From Rhodocyclales bacterium (lineage in GTDB: Bacteria; Pseudomonadota; Gammaproteobacteria; Burkholderiales; Rhodocyclaceae), in assembly GCA_028292505.1 (NCBI GenBank), contig JAQGMF010000033.1:1-64000 (forward strand): a stretch of 64,000 bases of DNA, written 5' to 3'. The translations under genes and the position numbers were made by a program. The notes beneath the pieces were generated by a model. That model ran no database searches. It saw nothing but the letters and a program-made list of their open reading frames with translations, and had not been told where the DNA came from. How positions within the stretch are numbered: position 1 is the first letter of the stretch; every line of letters starts with the position of its first letter. Below are positions 36,327-44,406 of this stretch, piece by piece.

Positions 36327-37898
36327 TCAGAGCTTCTCCACCACCGAACGCCCCGCTTCCACGGCAAAGCTGGCCAGCGTTTCGATACCTGCATCGGGTT
36401 TTGTCACGTCGCTGACCACGCGCAATTTTGTCGTCAGATGTTTGGGCGTCAGCTCCACGACGCCATAGCCACGCCGGTAGCCATCGCCGAAGATGAAATG
36501 CGGGTTCTGAGCGACGAGGGCCGGGATGTGCTCCGGGTTGTTGTGGTTGGAACTGATGCTGGTACCGCAGAATTCGACGCCGACATTGGCGCTGTGCGGG
36601 TCGGCATAGTTTGACTTGATGTGGCCTACCCAATTGGAATGGACGTCGCCGCCCAGCATGACGGGGTTGGCACTCTTGCAGCGGACCAGGCTGTCGACGA
36701 TGCGCTGACGATTGTCCGGATATCCATCCCAGGCATCGTTGCTCACCGTGACTGTCTTGCCATGCGATTCGCGTAAGCCGAAAAGTGTTGCCTGCACAAG
36801 CACGGTCCAGCGCGGTGGCTGGGAGCCTGCGGCCTGCAGTCCGGCGTCCAGCCATTTTTCCTGTTCGGCGCCGAGCAGGCTGCGGCCGCTCTCGTGCAGC
36901 GCCGCGCAGGTATCGGCACGAACGGTGCTGCCGCCGCCCTGGCCGTCCTTGCTGCAGGCTTGCAAGCTGCGATATTGACGATTGTCGAGGATATGAAAAT
37001 CGGCCAGATCGCCGAAAGAGGTGCGGTCGTAAAGACGCATTTCTGCGCCCGCGCCCACCTGGGTGGCGCCCTGCAGCGCGCGCGACAGCACACTTGCGCG
37101 CAGCGGCATGTTTTCGTAATAGGCCTGGTAGGCAGCGGCGCGTTGCGCGGGGAATTCCGCCGGCAGCCCCGGCGCTTGCAATCCGGCATAGTCGTTGATG
37201 ACTTCGTGATCGTCCCAGGTGAGCAGCCACGGGCAGCGGGCGTGCATGCCTTGCAGGTTTTCGTCGCTCTTGTAAAGCGCATAGCGCGCGCGGTAACCGG
37301 CAAGATCGACGGGCTTGCCCAGCGTATGCGAGCGCACATCTTTCTTGTTCTTGCCGTATTCGTATATGTAGTCGCCGACGAAAAACACGGCATCGAGTTC
37401 CTCGTCCTGCATGTGCCGCCAGGCGCTGTAGTAGCCATGCTCCCAGCGTTGGCACGAGGCATAGGCCAGCCGCATTTTTGCAGCCGCCGAGCCGGGTGCC
37501 GGGAAGGTGCGCGTGCGACCGACATGGCTGTCATGACCTTGGGTGTGGAAGCGGTAGAAGTACCAGTGGTCTGGCTGCAGATCGGAGAGTTCCACATGAA
37601 TGGAGTGGCCGAACTGGGGCAGTGCAGGGGCACTGCCCTTCTGCACGATGTGGCGGAACTGCTCGTCATGGGCGACTTCCCAATCGACGCCTATGGGCTT
37701 GCTGTCGAAGGCTCCTTCGGCTGCGATCAGTCGCGTCCACAACACGACGCTGTCGTGGCGCGGCGAGCCGCTCGCTATGCCGAGGGCGAATGGATTTTCG
37801 CCGAGGGGGGCACCGATGGAGGCACCCAACAGGCTGCGTGGCAAACTTTGGGCAACCGCTGCGGCAGAAGCCAGCTTGATGAGTTCGCGACGATTCAT
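36327..37898 (-). CDS. phoD: PhoD-type alkaline phosphatase/phosphodiesterase, Tat-exported
   Basis: A 523-residue protein with a twin-arginine-like leader (MNRRELIKLASAAAVAQSLP), an N-terminal Ig-like domain (about 40-140) and a metallophosphatase domain. Visible are the SCQRWEHGYY block, DAVFFVGDYIYEYG, TWDDHEVINDYAG, VMLGGDVHSNWVG and a C-terminal EFCGTSISS; these carry the Fe/Ca ligands of PhoD. AGGGAGG precedes the ATG at 37898. It is nested between recN and a relic of the recN tail, so it probably arrived by insertion. Confidence 0.9.
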   Translation of the reverse strand: MNRRELIKLASAAAVAQSLPRSLLGASIGAPLGENPFALGIASGSPRHDSVVLWTRLIAAEGAFDSKPIGVDWEVAHDEQFRHIVQKGSAPALPQFGHSIHVELSDLQPDHWYFYRFHTQGHDSHVGRTRTFPAPGSAAAKMRLAYASCQRWEHGYYSAWRHMQDEELDAVFFVGDYIYEYGKNKKDVRSHTLGKPVDLAGYRARYALYKSDENLQGMHARCPWLLTWDDHEVINDYAGLQAPGLPAEFPAQRAAAYQAYYENMPLRASVLSRALQGATQVGAGAEMRLYDRTSFGDLADFHILDNRQYRSLQACSKDGQGGGSTVRADTCAALHESGRSLLGAEQEKWLDAGLQAAGSQPPRWTVLVQATLFGLRESHGKTVTVSNDAWDGYPDNRQRIVDSLVRCKSANPVMLGGDVHSNWVGHIKSNYADPHSANVGVEFCGTSISSNHNNPEHIPALVAQNPHFIFGDGYRRGYGVVELTPKHLTTKLRVVSDVTKPDAGIETLASFAVEAGRSVVEKL

Positions 37899-37953
37899 GG
37901 AACCTCCCTGTGGTCGGGAATCGATTGTCGCATGCCGTTGTGGCTCGAACATT

Positions 37954-38238
37954 GCCGTAGGTATTCGCGTAGGAGGGAGTGTCGCGGAGATTGTCGGCCG
38001 CCGCCTGCGTGAGCTCGGCAGCAATCGCCAAGTTATATGCGTAATGCATTTTCAGCAGGTCGCAGCCCAGGCAAATTGGCAGTGGAAGGTCGTCAAGAAA
38101 AACAAGGATGGCGTGACGCTGTCGCGCCTCGTCGACCTCGATCGAGGCGGCCGCGTAGAAGAGATTGCACGCATGCTCGGTGGTGTGAATATCACGGAGA
38201 CGACGCGCAGCCATGCGGCGGAGTTACTCGGTTCCTGA
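37954..38238 (+). pseudogene. recN 3'-end relic (about 95 codons)
   Basis: The translation VAEIVGRRLRELGS..QWKVVK and onward to SHAAELLGS matches the C-terminus of RecN (residues about 458-551), including the same stop region. The H-loop CVTHLPQIAAQ is altered to CVMHFQQVAAQ. Identity is high over 38090-38230 and lower before that. There is no start codon, no ATPase N-terminal half and no Walker A. The intact tail lies 1.9 kb away on the same strand, on the other side of phoD. Confidence 0.85.
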
Positions 38239-38251
38239 ACCATTCCCGTCC

Positions 38252-38337
38252 GTCATTCCCCGCGAAGGCGGGAATCCAGCGACGTTAACCAACGGACAAG
38301 GGCAAAGCCACTGGATTCCCGCCTTCGCGGGAATGAC
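38252..38337. repeat. Class A palindromic repeat, paired units
   Basis: GTCATTCCCCGCGAAGGCGG and the inverted partner CCCGCCTTCGCGGGAATGAC flank about 45 bases. It lies between the recN relic and the convergent metallophosphoesterase gene. Confidence 0.88.
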
Positions 38338-38352
38338 ATTGTGATATGAGCC

Positions 38353-39534
38353 TCATTCTGAGGCCGCGGCGATCAGCCTCAGCCGCGTAATTTCAGCTGG
38401 CGCGCCGAAGCGTTTGGGCGGGCCCCAATAACCTGTGCCCCGGCTCGTATAAATCCACAACTGGTTCAGACGATGCAGTCCCGCCGTGTAAGGCTGCTGC
38501 AGGCGGACGAATAGGTTCCAAGGCCAGAACTGGCCACCATGCGTGTGCCCCGAAAGTTGCAGATCGAAGCCTGCGTCGGCAGCTGCCTGTGCTGAGCGTG
38601 GCTGATGTGCGAGCAGTATTCTTGGCATGCCCGCAGGGCTGCCGACGAGAGCGCGTTGCGGGTCGCTGCGTTGGGCAACATCAAACTGATACGCGGTGTA
38701 ATCAGTCACGCCTGCCACTACGAGCGAGGCGCCAGCGTGCTGCACGACCCGGTGCTCATTCATCAAAGCGTCCATGCCAAGCCGCTGATATTCCACGACC
38801 CACTGCGACGCACCGGAGTAATACTCGTGGTTGCCGGTGACGACGTAGGAACCGTGCCGCGAGCTCAGTTTTCCAAGCGGCGCGATATCCGCCGACAACT
38901 CCTCGACGCTGCCGTCGATCAGGTCGCCGGTGAGCGCGATCAGGTCGGCGCCAAGCGCGTTGACGCGCCTGACAATCGCTTCAACCTTCGCCGCCTTGAT
39001 GGTCGGGCCGACATGCAGGTCACTGATCTGCACGATGGTAAAACCTTCCAGCGCAGGCGGCAGGTCGCGTAAAGGGACGTCCACATCGACGACACTCGGC
39101 AAGCGGCGCGCATTGATGAAGCCGACCAGAGTCACCACAAATGCCAGCATGGGTACTGCGGCTGCGGTCACGTGGGCCAAGTGTGCTGAGCCCGCAAACG
39201 CCAGCACGAAGTCACGCGCCAGCGTCAGCACCAGCAGCGACGAAAACAGCCCCATGGACAGGAAGCCCACCCAAGCCAGCCGGTCCGTCAGCGCCTGAGG
39301 CCAAGTAAAAAAGCGGCTGAGTGTGCCGAGTGGAATCAGTAAGGCCGATAAGACCAGAAGGCCGATGCCAAGGCCTAAGCCGGTGCTGTCAAGCGCCAGG
39401 TCTGGCAGCAGGCGAATGCCGATGTAGGCGTGCAGGCCCGCAAGGATCAGAATGATGACGGACAACACACGTGCGGGCCGTCCTCTACGTGGTGGCGTTA
39501 CCTCGTCTTGCAATACGTCGGTTTGCTGCGACAT
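38353..39534 (-). CDS. Membrane-anchored metallophosphoesterase
   Basis: A 393-residue protein with an N-terminal membrane domain of about four helices (residues 22-145) followed by a calcineurin-like phosphoesterase domain. The dimetal-site motifs appear in order: SDLHVG, GDLIDG, GNHEYY, then GHTHGGQFW. YaeI-like enzymes of this layout cleave phosphodiester or pyrophosphate bonds, in some cases of lipids. The start at 39534 has CGGAG 6 bases upstream. Substrate unknown. Confidence 0.87.
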   Translation of the reverse strand: MSQQTDVLQDEVTPPRRGRPARVLSVIILILAGLHAYIGIRLLPDLALDSTGLGLGIGLLVLSALLIPLGTLSRFFTWPQALTDRLAWVGFLSMGLFSSLLVLTLARDFVLAFAGSAHLAHVTAAAVPMLAFVVTLVGFINARRLPSVVDVDVPLRDLPPALEGFTIVQISDLHVGPTIKAAKVEAIVRRVNALGADLIALTGDLIDGSVEELSADIAPLGKLSSRHGSYVVTGNHEYYSGASQWVVEYQRLGMDALMNEHRVVQHAGASLVVAGVTDYTAYQFDVAQRSDPQRALVGSPAGMPRILLAHQPRSAQAAADAGFDLQLSGHTHGGQFWPWNLFVRLQQPYTAGLHRLNQLWIYTSRGTGYWGPPKRFGAPAEITRLRLIAAASE

Positions 39535-39722
39535 GGTTCTCCGATTTTCGTGAAGCATGAGTGTTCGCAGTTTGCATCAGCAGCGAATTTTTCAAGTCGC
39601 ACTTACGTAAAGATGAGGTAAAGAAATGTGGCGATTTCCTGAGTCTGCCGCATGCTGTCCCTCATCCCGCTAGCCTGCAAACCAAGAAGATAGCGAAAGA
39701 AGATTCCACGTTGTCACGTAAA

Positions 39723-42700
39723 ATGGCGGGCTTCTCTCCGCATCCATTTTTGCATCATTCTCCCTTGGCTTCCTTGCTCGATCTCCTGCTTTCCAAAGAC
39801 CGGCCCGCTTTGCATCGCGCACTGCGGACGCTGCCTGCTCGCATCGAAAGCTTGCAGGATATGCCAGATGTATTAAGGGAAAGGTTCGAACGCAGTATCG
39901 CCAACCGGGCAACGCGGCGTGCGGGTTTGCCGAAGCCGACCTTTCCGGCAGATCTTCCGGTCAACCAGCGACGCGATGAAATCGCCGCGGCCATCCGCGA
40001 CAATCAGGTGGTGATCGTCTGTGGCGAAACGGGATCGGGAAAAACCACGCAGATTCCAAAGATATGTCTGGAGCTTGAGCGTGGTGAAGCAGGGCTGATT
40101 GGTCACACCCAGCCACGCCGCATCGCAGCGCGCGCAACGGCGGCGCGCATCGCCGAGGAACTGGACACCGAACTCGGCGGCGTGGTCGGTTACAAGATTC
40201 GCTTCACCGATCACACCAAGCCGGACAGCTACGTCAAGGTAATGACAGATGGCATCCTGCTGGCGGAAACGCAGGGCGACCCCCTGTTGTCGGCGTATGA
40301 CACGCTCATTATCGATGAAGCACACGAACGCAGTCTGAACATCGATTTTCTGCTTGGCTATTTGCGCACGCTGTTGTCAAAACGGCCCGACCTGAAGGTC
40401 ATCGTCACGTCGGCAACGCTGGATGCAGAGCGCTTTGCGAATCACTTCGCGCATGATGGCAAGCCTGCCCCGGTCATCGAAGTCTCGGGGCGCTTGTATC
40501 CCATCGAGGTGCGCTACCGGCCCATCGAGGACGAGACCAAGCCCGGCTTCGTTGCACAACAGAGCCAGCGCGAACGCGAACTGGCGGCCCAACGCGCAGC
40601 GCGTCGGCAAGACAAGGACTTGTACGAAGCCATCGTCGATGCCGTCGATGAGCTGCAAGGCGAGGGCTCCGGCGACGTGCTGGTATTTCTGCCCGGCGAG
40701 CGGGAGATCCGCGAAGCGGCCGAGGCGCTGCGCAAACATGCCTTCGGTGGCGCGGGGCGAGGCACGGAGATACTGACCTTGTTCGCGCGTCAGTCGGCGC
40801 AGGAGCAGCAGCGGGTATTCGGCCGATCCAACGGTCGGCGCGTCGTGTTGTCGACCAATGTGGCCGAGACATCGCTGACCGTGCCCGGCATTCGCTACGT
40901 GGTCGATGCGGGTCTGGCGCGCATGAATCGCTATTCGGTGCGCAACAAGGTCGAGTTGTTGCAGGTCGAAAAGATCGCGCAAAGTGCTGCCAAGCAAAGG
41001 GCAGGGCGCTGCGGTCGTGTGCAGGATGGCATTTGCATACGCCTGTATGCCGAAGACGACTTCAACCGACGACTGGAACATACGGAGCCCGAGATTTTGC
41101 GCTCGTCACTGGCCGGTGTGATCCTGCGCATGAAGTCGCTGCATCTTGGCGCGGTGGAGGAATTTCCCTTCATCGATGCGCCGACGCCGCGTGCCATTGG
41201 CGATGGTTATCAATTGCTGCAGGAACTGGGCGCAGTGGATGAAGTCCCCGCTGCCCAGGGAGAGGGTGCCCCGGAGGGGCGGGAGAGGGGAAAGGGCGGC
41301 GAAGCAACGCGTTCCCCTCTCCCGGCCCACAGGGCCACCCTCCCCCGAGGGGGAGGGGACAGCAACGTGCAAAGCGCGGCTGACAGATTTGAGCTTACGG
41401 CCATAGGAAAGGAACTCGCCAAGCTACCCCTCGACCCCAAGATTGGCCGCATGTTGCTGGCGGCACGTGACCGTAATTGCCTGCATGAAGTGCTGGTGAT
41501 TGCCGCTGCGCTGTCGACGCAAGATCCGCGCGAGCGTCCACCCGAGCAGAGCGGCACGGCCGATCAGGCACATGCGAAATTTCGCGTCGCCCCTGACGAC
41601 AAGCAGGAGCCGCGCTCGGAGTTCCTGTGGTACTGCAATCTGTGGCGCATAGCCGACGAAATCTGGAAGCACGAGTCCTCGTCAAAACAGAAAGCCTGGT
41701 GCAAGCAGCACTTCCTGTCGTGGATGCGCATGCGCGAATGGCGTGACGTGCACAGCCAGTTGCATGTGTTATGCACCGAGCATGGCTGGAAAGAAAACAC
41801 GGAGCCGGCCGATTACGAGCAATTGCACAAGGCCTTGCTGACGGGTTTGCTCGGGCATATCGGCGTGAAGCAGGAAGAAACAGTCGGGCAGAACGCGGGC
41901 GCTTATCTTGGCGCGCGCGCCATTCGCTTCTGGCCGCACCCGAGCTCATATCTGGCGAAGAAAGCCGGCAAGTGGCTGATGGCGGCTGAACTGATCGACA
42001 CATCGCGACTATATGCACGTTGCATTGCGCGCATCGAACCGGAATGGATCGAAGAGGTTGGCGGCCATCTCGTCAAGAAGCAGGTGTACGAGCCGCACTG
42101 GGAGAAGAAGCACGGTGCCGTGCGCGCCTACGAGCGCGGCGTCCTGTACGGCATCACGCTGTATGCGCGGCGATCCGTGGGTTACGCGCATGTCGATCCG
42201 GCGGCGTGCCGAGAGATATTCATCCGCGAGGCGCTGGTAGAAGGCGATCTGGATGATGCTCATGCCAAAGGCATGCCCTTCTTCCAGCACAACGAGCGTT
42301 TGATGGTCGAGATCGAACGTCTCGAACACAAGATGCGCCGTCCCGATCTGCTGGTTGACAAGTCCTTGATCGAAGCCTTTTATGACGCGCAGATACCGCA
42401 GGATGTGACCGACGTGCGCAGCTTCGAGGCGTGGCGCAAGAAGGCCGAGCGCGAGCAACCGCGTCGTTTGCACCTTGAGCGCGAGCAGTTGATGCGTCAC
42501 GAGGCGGCGGGTGTGACCAGCGATAATTTTCCCGCATCAATGATGGTGCTGGGGCAGAAGCTCAAGCTGAGCTATGTGCACGAGCCGCGCGATCCCGAAG
42601 ACGGTGTGACTTTGGGCGTGCCCTTGGCGATGCTCAACCAGGTGCCCATCAATCGTTGCGAGTGGCTTGTGCCTGGCTTGCTTGAAGAGAAGGTCGCCTC

Positions 42701-44093
42701 GCTGATGAAGAGCGTGCCGCCCAAGCATCGGCATCGTCTGCAACCGATCAGTGAGAGCGCGCGCGAATTCATGGTGGCGTTCAACGAGAAGAAGTTTGAT
42801 ACCGAGCAGCCGTTGCTGCGCGTATTGCAGACCTTCGTCGAGGAGCGTGTGCAGTTGAAATTGCCGCTGGAGAGTTTTCGCACTGAAAACCTGAATCCGC
42901 ATTGCTTCATGAACTTCCGCGTGATCGATGAACATGGTCGCGCGCTGGGACAGTCGCGCAACCTGATGGATCTGCGCTTGCGTTTGAAGGATCAGGTGCT
43001 GGCGGCGTTTCGTGCGGGGCAGGTGGAAGGGGCGATCGGGGCGCAGTTGGCTGGATTGAACTTGAAGGGCAATGCCGAAGCGGATGTAAGTGAAGGGGTT
43101 GACGTTACTGCCCTCTCCCCCAGCCCCTCTCCCGCAGGCGGGCGAGGGGAGGCACAGCACCCTCTCCCGCTTGCGGGAGAGGGTGGCCCGCAGGGCCGGG
43201 AGAGGGAAGTCACGCAGGCCGCGCCACAATCAGAAGCAGTGCTCTCCGGTCTCACCACCTGGTCCTTCGGCGAACTCCCTGAACTGCTCGAAGTAAAAGT
43301 CGGCAACCGTATGCTGATTGGTTTTCCGGCTTTGAATGACGACGGCAATTCTGTGAGTCTGCGTCCATTCGATACCGAGGAAGAAGCGACACGCATGCAT
43401 CGCAGGGGGCTGGCGCGGTTGTTTGCATTGACGCTCAAGGATCAGGTCAAAGGCATCGAACGTCTGCCCGGCCTGCGCGATCTGGCTCTGAAGTTTCTGC
43501 CCTTTGGCAACGAGGCCGAACTCAAGGCACAGCTTATCGAGGCAACACTGACGCGCACCTGTCTGCTGCCGCCGTGGCCGAGCGATGCCGAATCATTTGA
43601 CTTGCGCGCGCGGCAGGCCAAGCCGCGCATCATGCTCGTGGCACAGGAGCTGATGCGCTTGGTGGGTTCGCTTCTTACCGAGCATGCGGTGGTGACGAAG
43701 AAGCTCGTCGGCTTGAAGGGGGGTAACGAACTGGCCGCAGATATTCATGCGCAGCTCGAACGCCTTATGACAAAGGACTTTCTGGTGGCCCAGCCCTACG
43801 AGCGTTTGACGCACTTCGCCCGCTACCTGAAAGCGGCGGCGGTGCGTGTCGACAAATGGCGCAACGATCCCGCCCGCGATGCGCAGCTGCTCGGCGAATG
43901 GCGCTCGGTGGCAGCACCTTTCGAGCGCGAGCATCTGGCCAAACTGAAAGCTGGCGTGGTCGATCCGCAATTGGAGGAATTTCGCTGGCTGCTGGAGGAA
44001 CTGCGCGTGAGTCTCTTCGCGCAAGAACTCAAGACGCCCGTGCCCGTGAGCGCGAAGCGCTTGCAGAAAATCTGGTCAGGTAGGCCGAGGTAG
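39723..44093 (+). CDS. hrpA: DEAH-box ATP-dependent RNA helicase HrpA, with two repeat-derived insertions
   Basis: A 1456-residue helicase, longer than the about 1300 of E. coli HrpA. Walker A GETGSGKT is near 101-108, DEAH at 198-201, SAT in VTSATLD, NVAETSLTVPG and QRAGRCGR near 425. HA2/OB and the DUF3418 C-terminal domain follow. Two in-frame segments (about residues 509-548 and 1129-1164) are low-complexity Gly/Arg/Pro/Glu stretches encoded by class B repeats. The first sits between the ELGAVDE and FELTAIGKEL blocks that are adjacent in E. coli. HrpA resolves stalled ribosomes. The ATG at 39723 is preferred over upstream codons. Confidence 0.93.
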   Translation: MAGFSPHPFLHHSPLASLLDLLLSKDRPALHRALRTLPARIESLQDMPDVLRERFERSIANRATRRAGLPKPTFPADLPVNQRRDEIAAAIRDNQVVIVCGETGSGKTTQIPKICLELERGEAGLIGHTQPRRIAARATAARIAEELDTELGGVVGYKIRFTDHTKPDSYVKVMTDGILLAETQGDPLLSAYDTLIIDEAHERSLNIDFLLGYLRTLLSKRPDLKVIVTSATLDAERFANHFAHDGKPAPVIEVSGRLYPIEVRYRPIEDETKPGFVAQQSQRERELAAQRAARRQDKDLYEAIVDAVDELQGEGSGDVLVFLPGEREIREAAEALRKHAFGGAGRGTEILTLFARQSAQEQQRVFGRSNGRRVVLSTNVAETSLTVPGIRYVVDAGLARMNRYSVRNKVELLQVEKIAQSAAKQRAGRCGRVQDGICIRLYAEDDFNRRLEHTEPEILRSSLAGVILRMKSLHLGAVEEFPFIDAPTPRAIGDGYQLLQELGAVDEVPAAQGEGAPEGRERGKGGEATRSPLPAHRATLPRGGGDSNVQSAADRFELTAIGKELAKLPLDPKIGRMLLAARDRNCLHEVLVIAAALSTQDPRERPPEQSGTADQAHAKFRVAPDDKQEPRSEFLWYCNLWRIADEIWKHESSSKQKAWCKQHFLSWMRMREWRDVHSQLHVLCTEHGWKENTEPADYEQLHKALLTGLLGHIGVKQEETVGQNAGAYLGARAIRFWPHPSSYLAKKAGKWLMAAELIDTSRLYARCIARIEPEWIEEVGGHLVKKQVYEPHWEKKHGAVRAYERGVLYGITLYARRSVGYAHVDPAACREIFIREALVEGDLDDAHAKGMPFFQHNERLMVEIERLEHKMRRPDLLVDKSLIEAFYDAQIPQDVTDVRSFEAWRKKAEREQPRRLHLEREQLMRHEAAGVTSDNFPASMMVLGQKLKLSYVHEPRDPEDGVTLGVPLAMLNQVPINRCEWLVPGLLEEKVASLMKSVPPKHRHRLQPISESAREFMVAFNEKKFDTEQPLLRVLQTFVEERVQLKLPLESFRTENLNPHCFMNFRVIDEHGRALGQSRNLMDLRLRLKDQVLAAFRAGQVEGAIGAQLAGLNLKGNAEADVSEGVDVTALSPSPSPAGGRGEAQHPLPLAGEGGPQGREREVTQAAPQSEAVLSGLTTWSFGELPELLEVKVGNRMLIGFPALNDDGNSVSLRPFDTEEEATRMHRRGLARLFALTLKDQVKGIERLPGLRDLALKFLPFGNEAELKAQLIEATLTRTCLLPPWPSDAESFDLRARQAKPRIMLVAQELMRLVGSLLTEHAVVTKKLVGLKGGNELAADIHAQLERLMTKDFLVAQPYERLTHFARYLKAAAVRVDKWRNDPARDAQLLGEWRSVAAPFEREHLAKLKAGVVDPQLEEFRWLLEELRVSLFAQELKTPVPVSAKRLQKIWSGRPR
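41247..41363. repeat. Class B repeat inserted in frame in hrpA (first)
   Basis: CCCAGGGAGAGGGTGCCCCG and GGGAGAGGGGA on one side pair with TCCCCTCTCCCGG and GGGCCACCCTCCCCCG on the other; together these form the class B palindrome. The element keeps the reading frame open and is expected to be translated within the HA2/winged-helix part of HrpA. Confidence 0.85.
43108..43210. repeat. Class B repeat inserted in frame in hrpA (second)
   Basis: CCCTCTCCCCCAGCCCCTCT, GCAGGCGGGCGAGGGGAGG, and then the hairpin CCCTCTCCCGCTTGCGGGAG, ending CGGGAGAGGGAAG. It is translated as a Pro/Ser/Gly/Arg-rich stretch within the C-terminal DUF3418 region. Confidence 0.85.
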
Positions 44094-44097
44094 GGTC

Positions 44098-44208
44098 GTA
44101 GGTCGGGGTGAGCGCTAGCGATGCCCAACATCGGTCGCGGCAAACGAAACGTATAGAGAGATCGATCAATGTTTCGTGTTGGGCATCGCGTTGCTCACCC
44201 CGACCTAC
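44098..44208. repeat. Class D inverted repeat
   Basis: Arms GTAGGTCGGGGTGAGCG plus GATGCCCAACA and the complementary TGTTGGGCATCGCG plus CTCACCCCGACCTAC, each about 32 bases, around 46 AT-richer bases. A half copy is at 15693-15725. It lies between hrpA and flgK. Confidence 0.85.
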
Positions 44209-44250
44209 AACGCCATGCGGGATCGCCGCCCTACACGAATTGCCGGTTTC

Positions 44251-44406
44251 ATGACCATGCCAGCGGCAAATCTTGCCGCATTGCCGTTGCCCGCAGATCC
44301 AATGAACAAGCGCCTCTCGCGCGAAGTGCCGTCGCTGTTGGTTCTTGCGCAACTGGCAGAGGACTTGCTATCTCCTGAGCAAACAGTTCAGGAGTTCGCT
44401 CGATGA
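44251..44406 (+). CDS. Possible small protein coupled to flgK
   Basis: A 51-residue frame from the ATG at 44251 to a TGA that overlaps the flgK start as ATGA. Its second half (LSREVPSLLVLAQLAEDLLS) has a normal helical protein composition. No similarity is recognised; it does not look like the end of FlgJ, which often precedes flgK, nor like FlgM. The flgK ribosome binding site lies inside it. It could be a leader peptide or a chance frame. Confidence 0.35.
   Translation: MTMPAANLAALPLPADPMNKRLSREVPSLLVLAQLAEDLLSPEQTVQEFAR

Noticed and set aside
37600-38238. 212-residue plus-strand frame read as one gene
   Set aside because: Its first half is antisense to phoD; only the last about 95 codons have meaning, as a recN tail relic.
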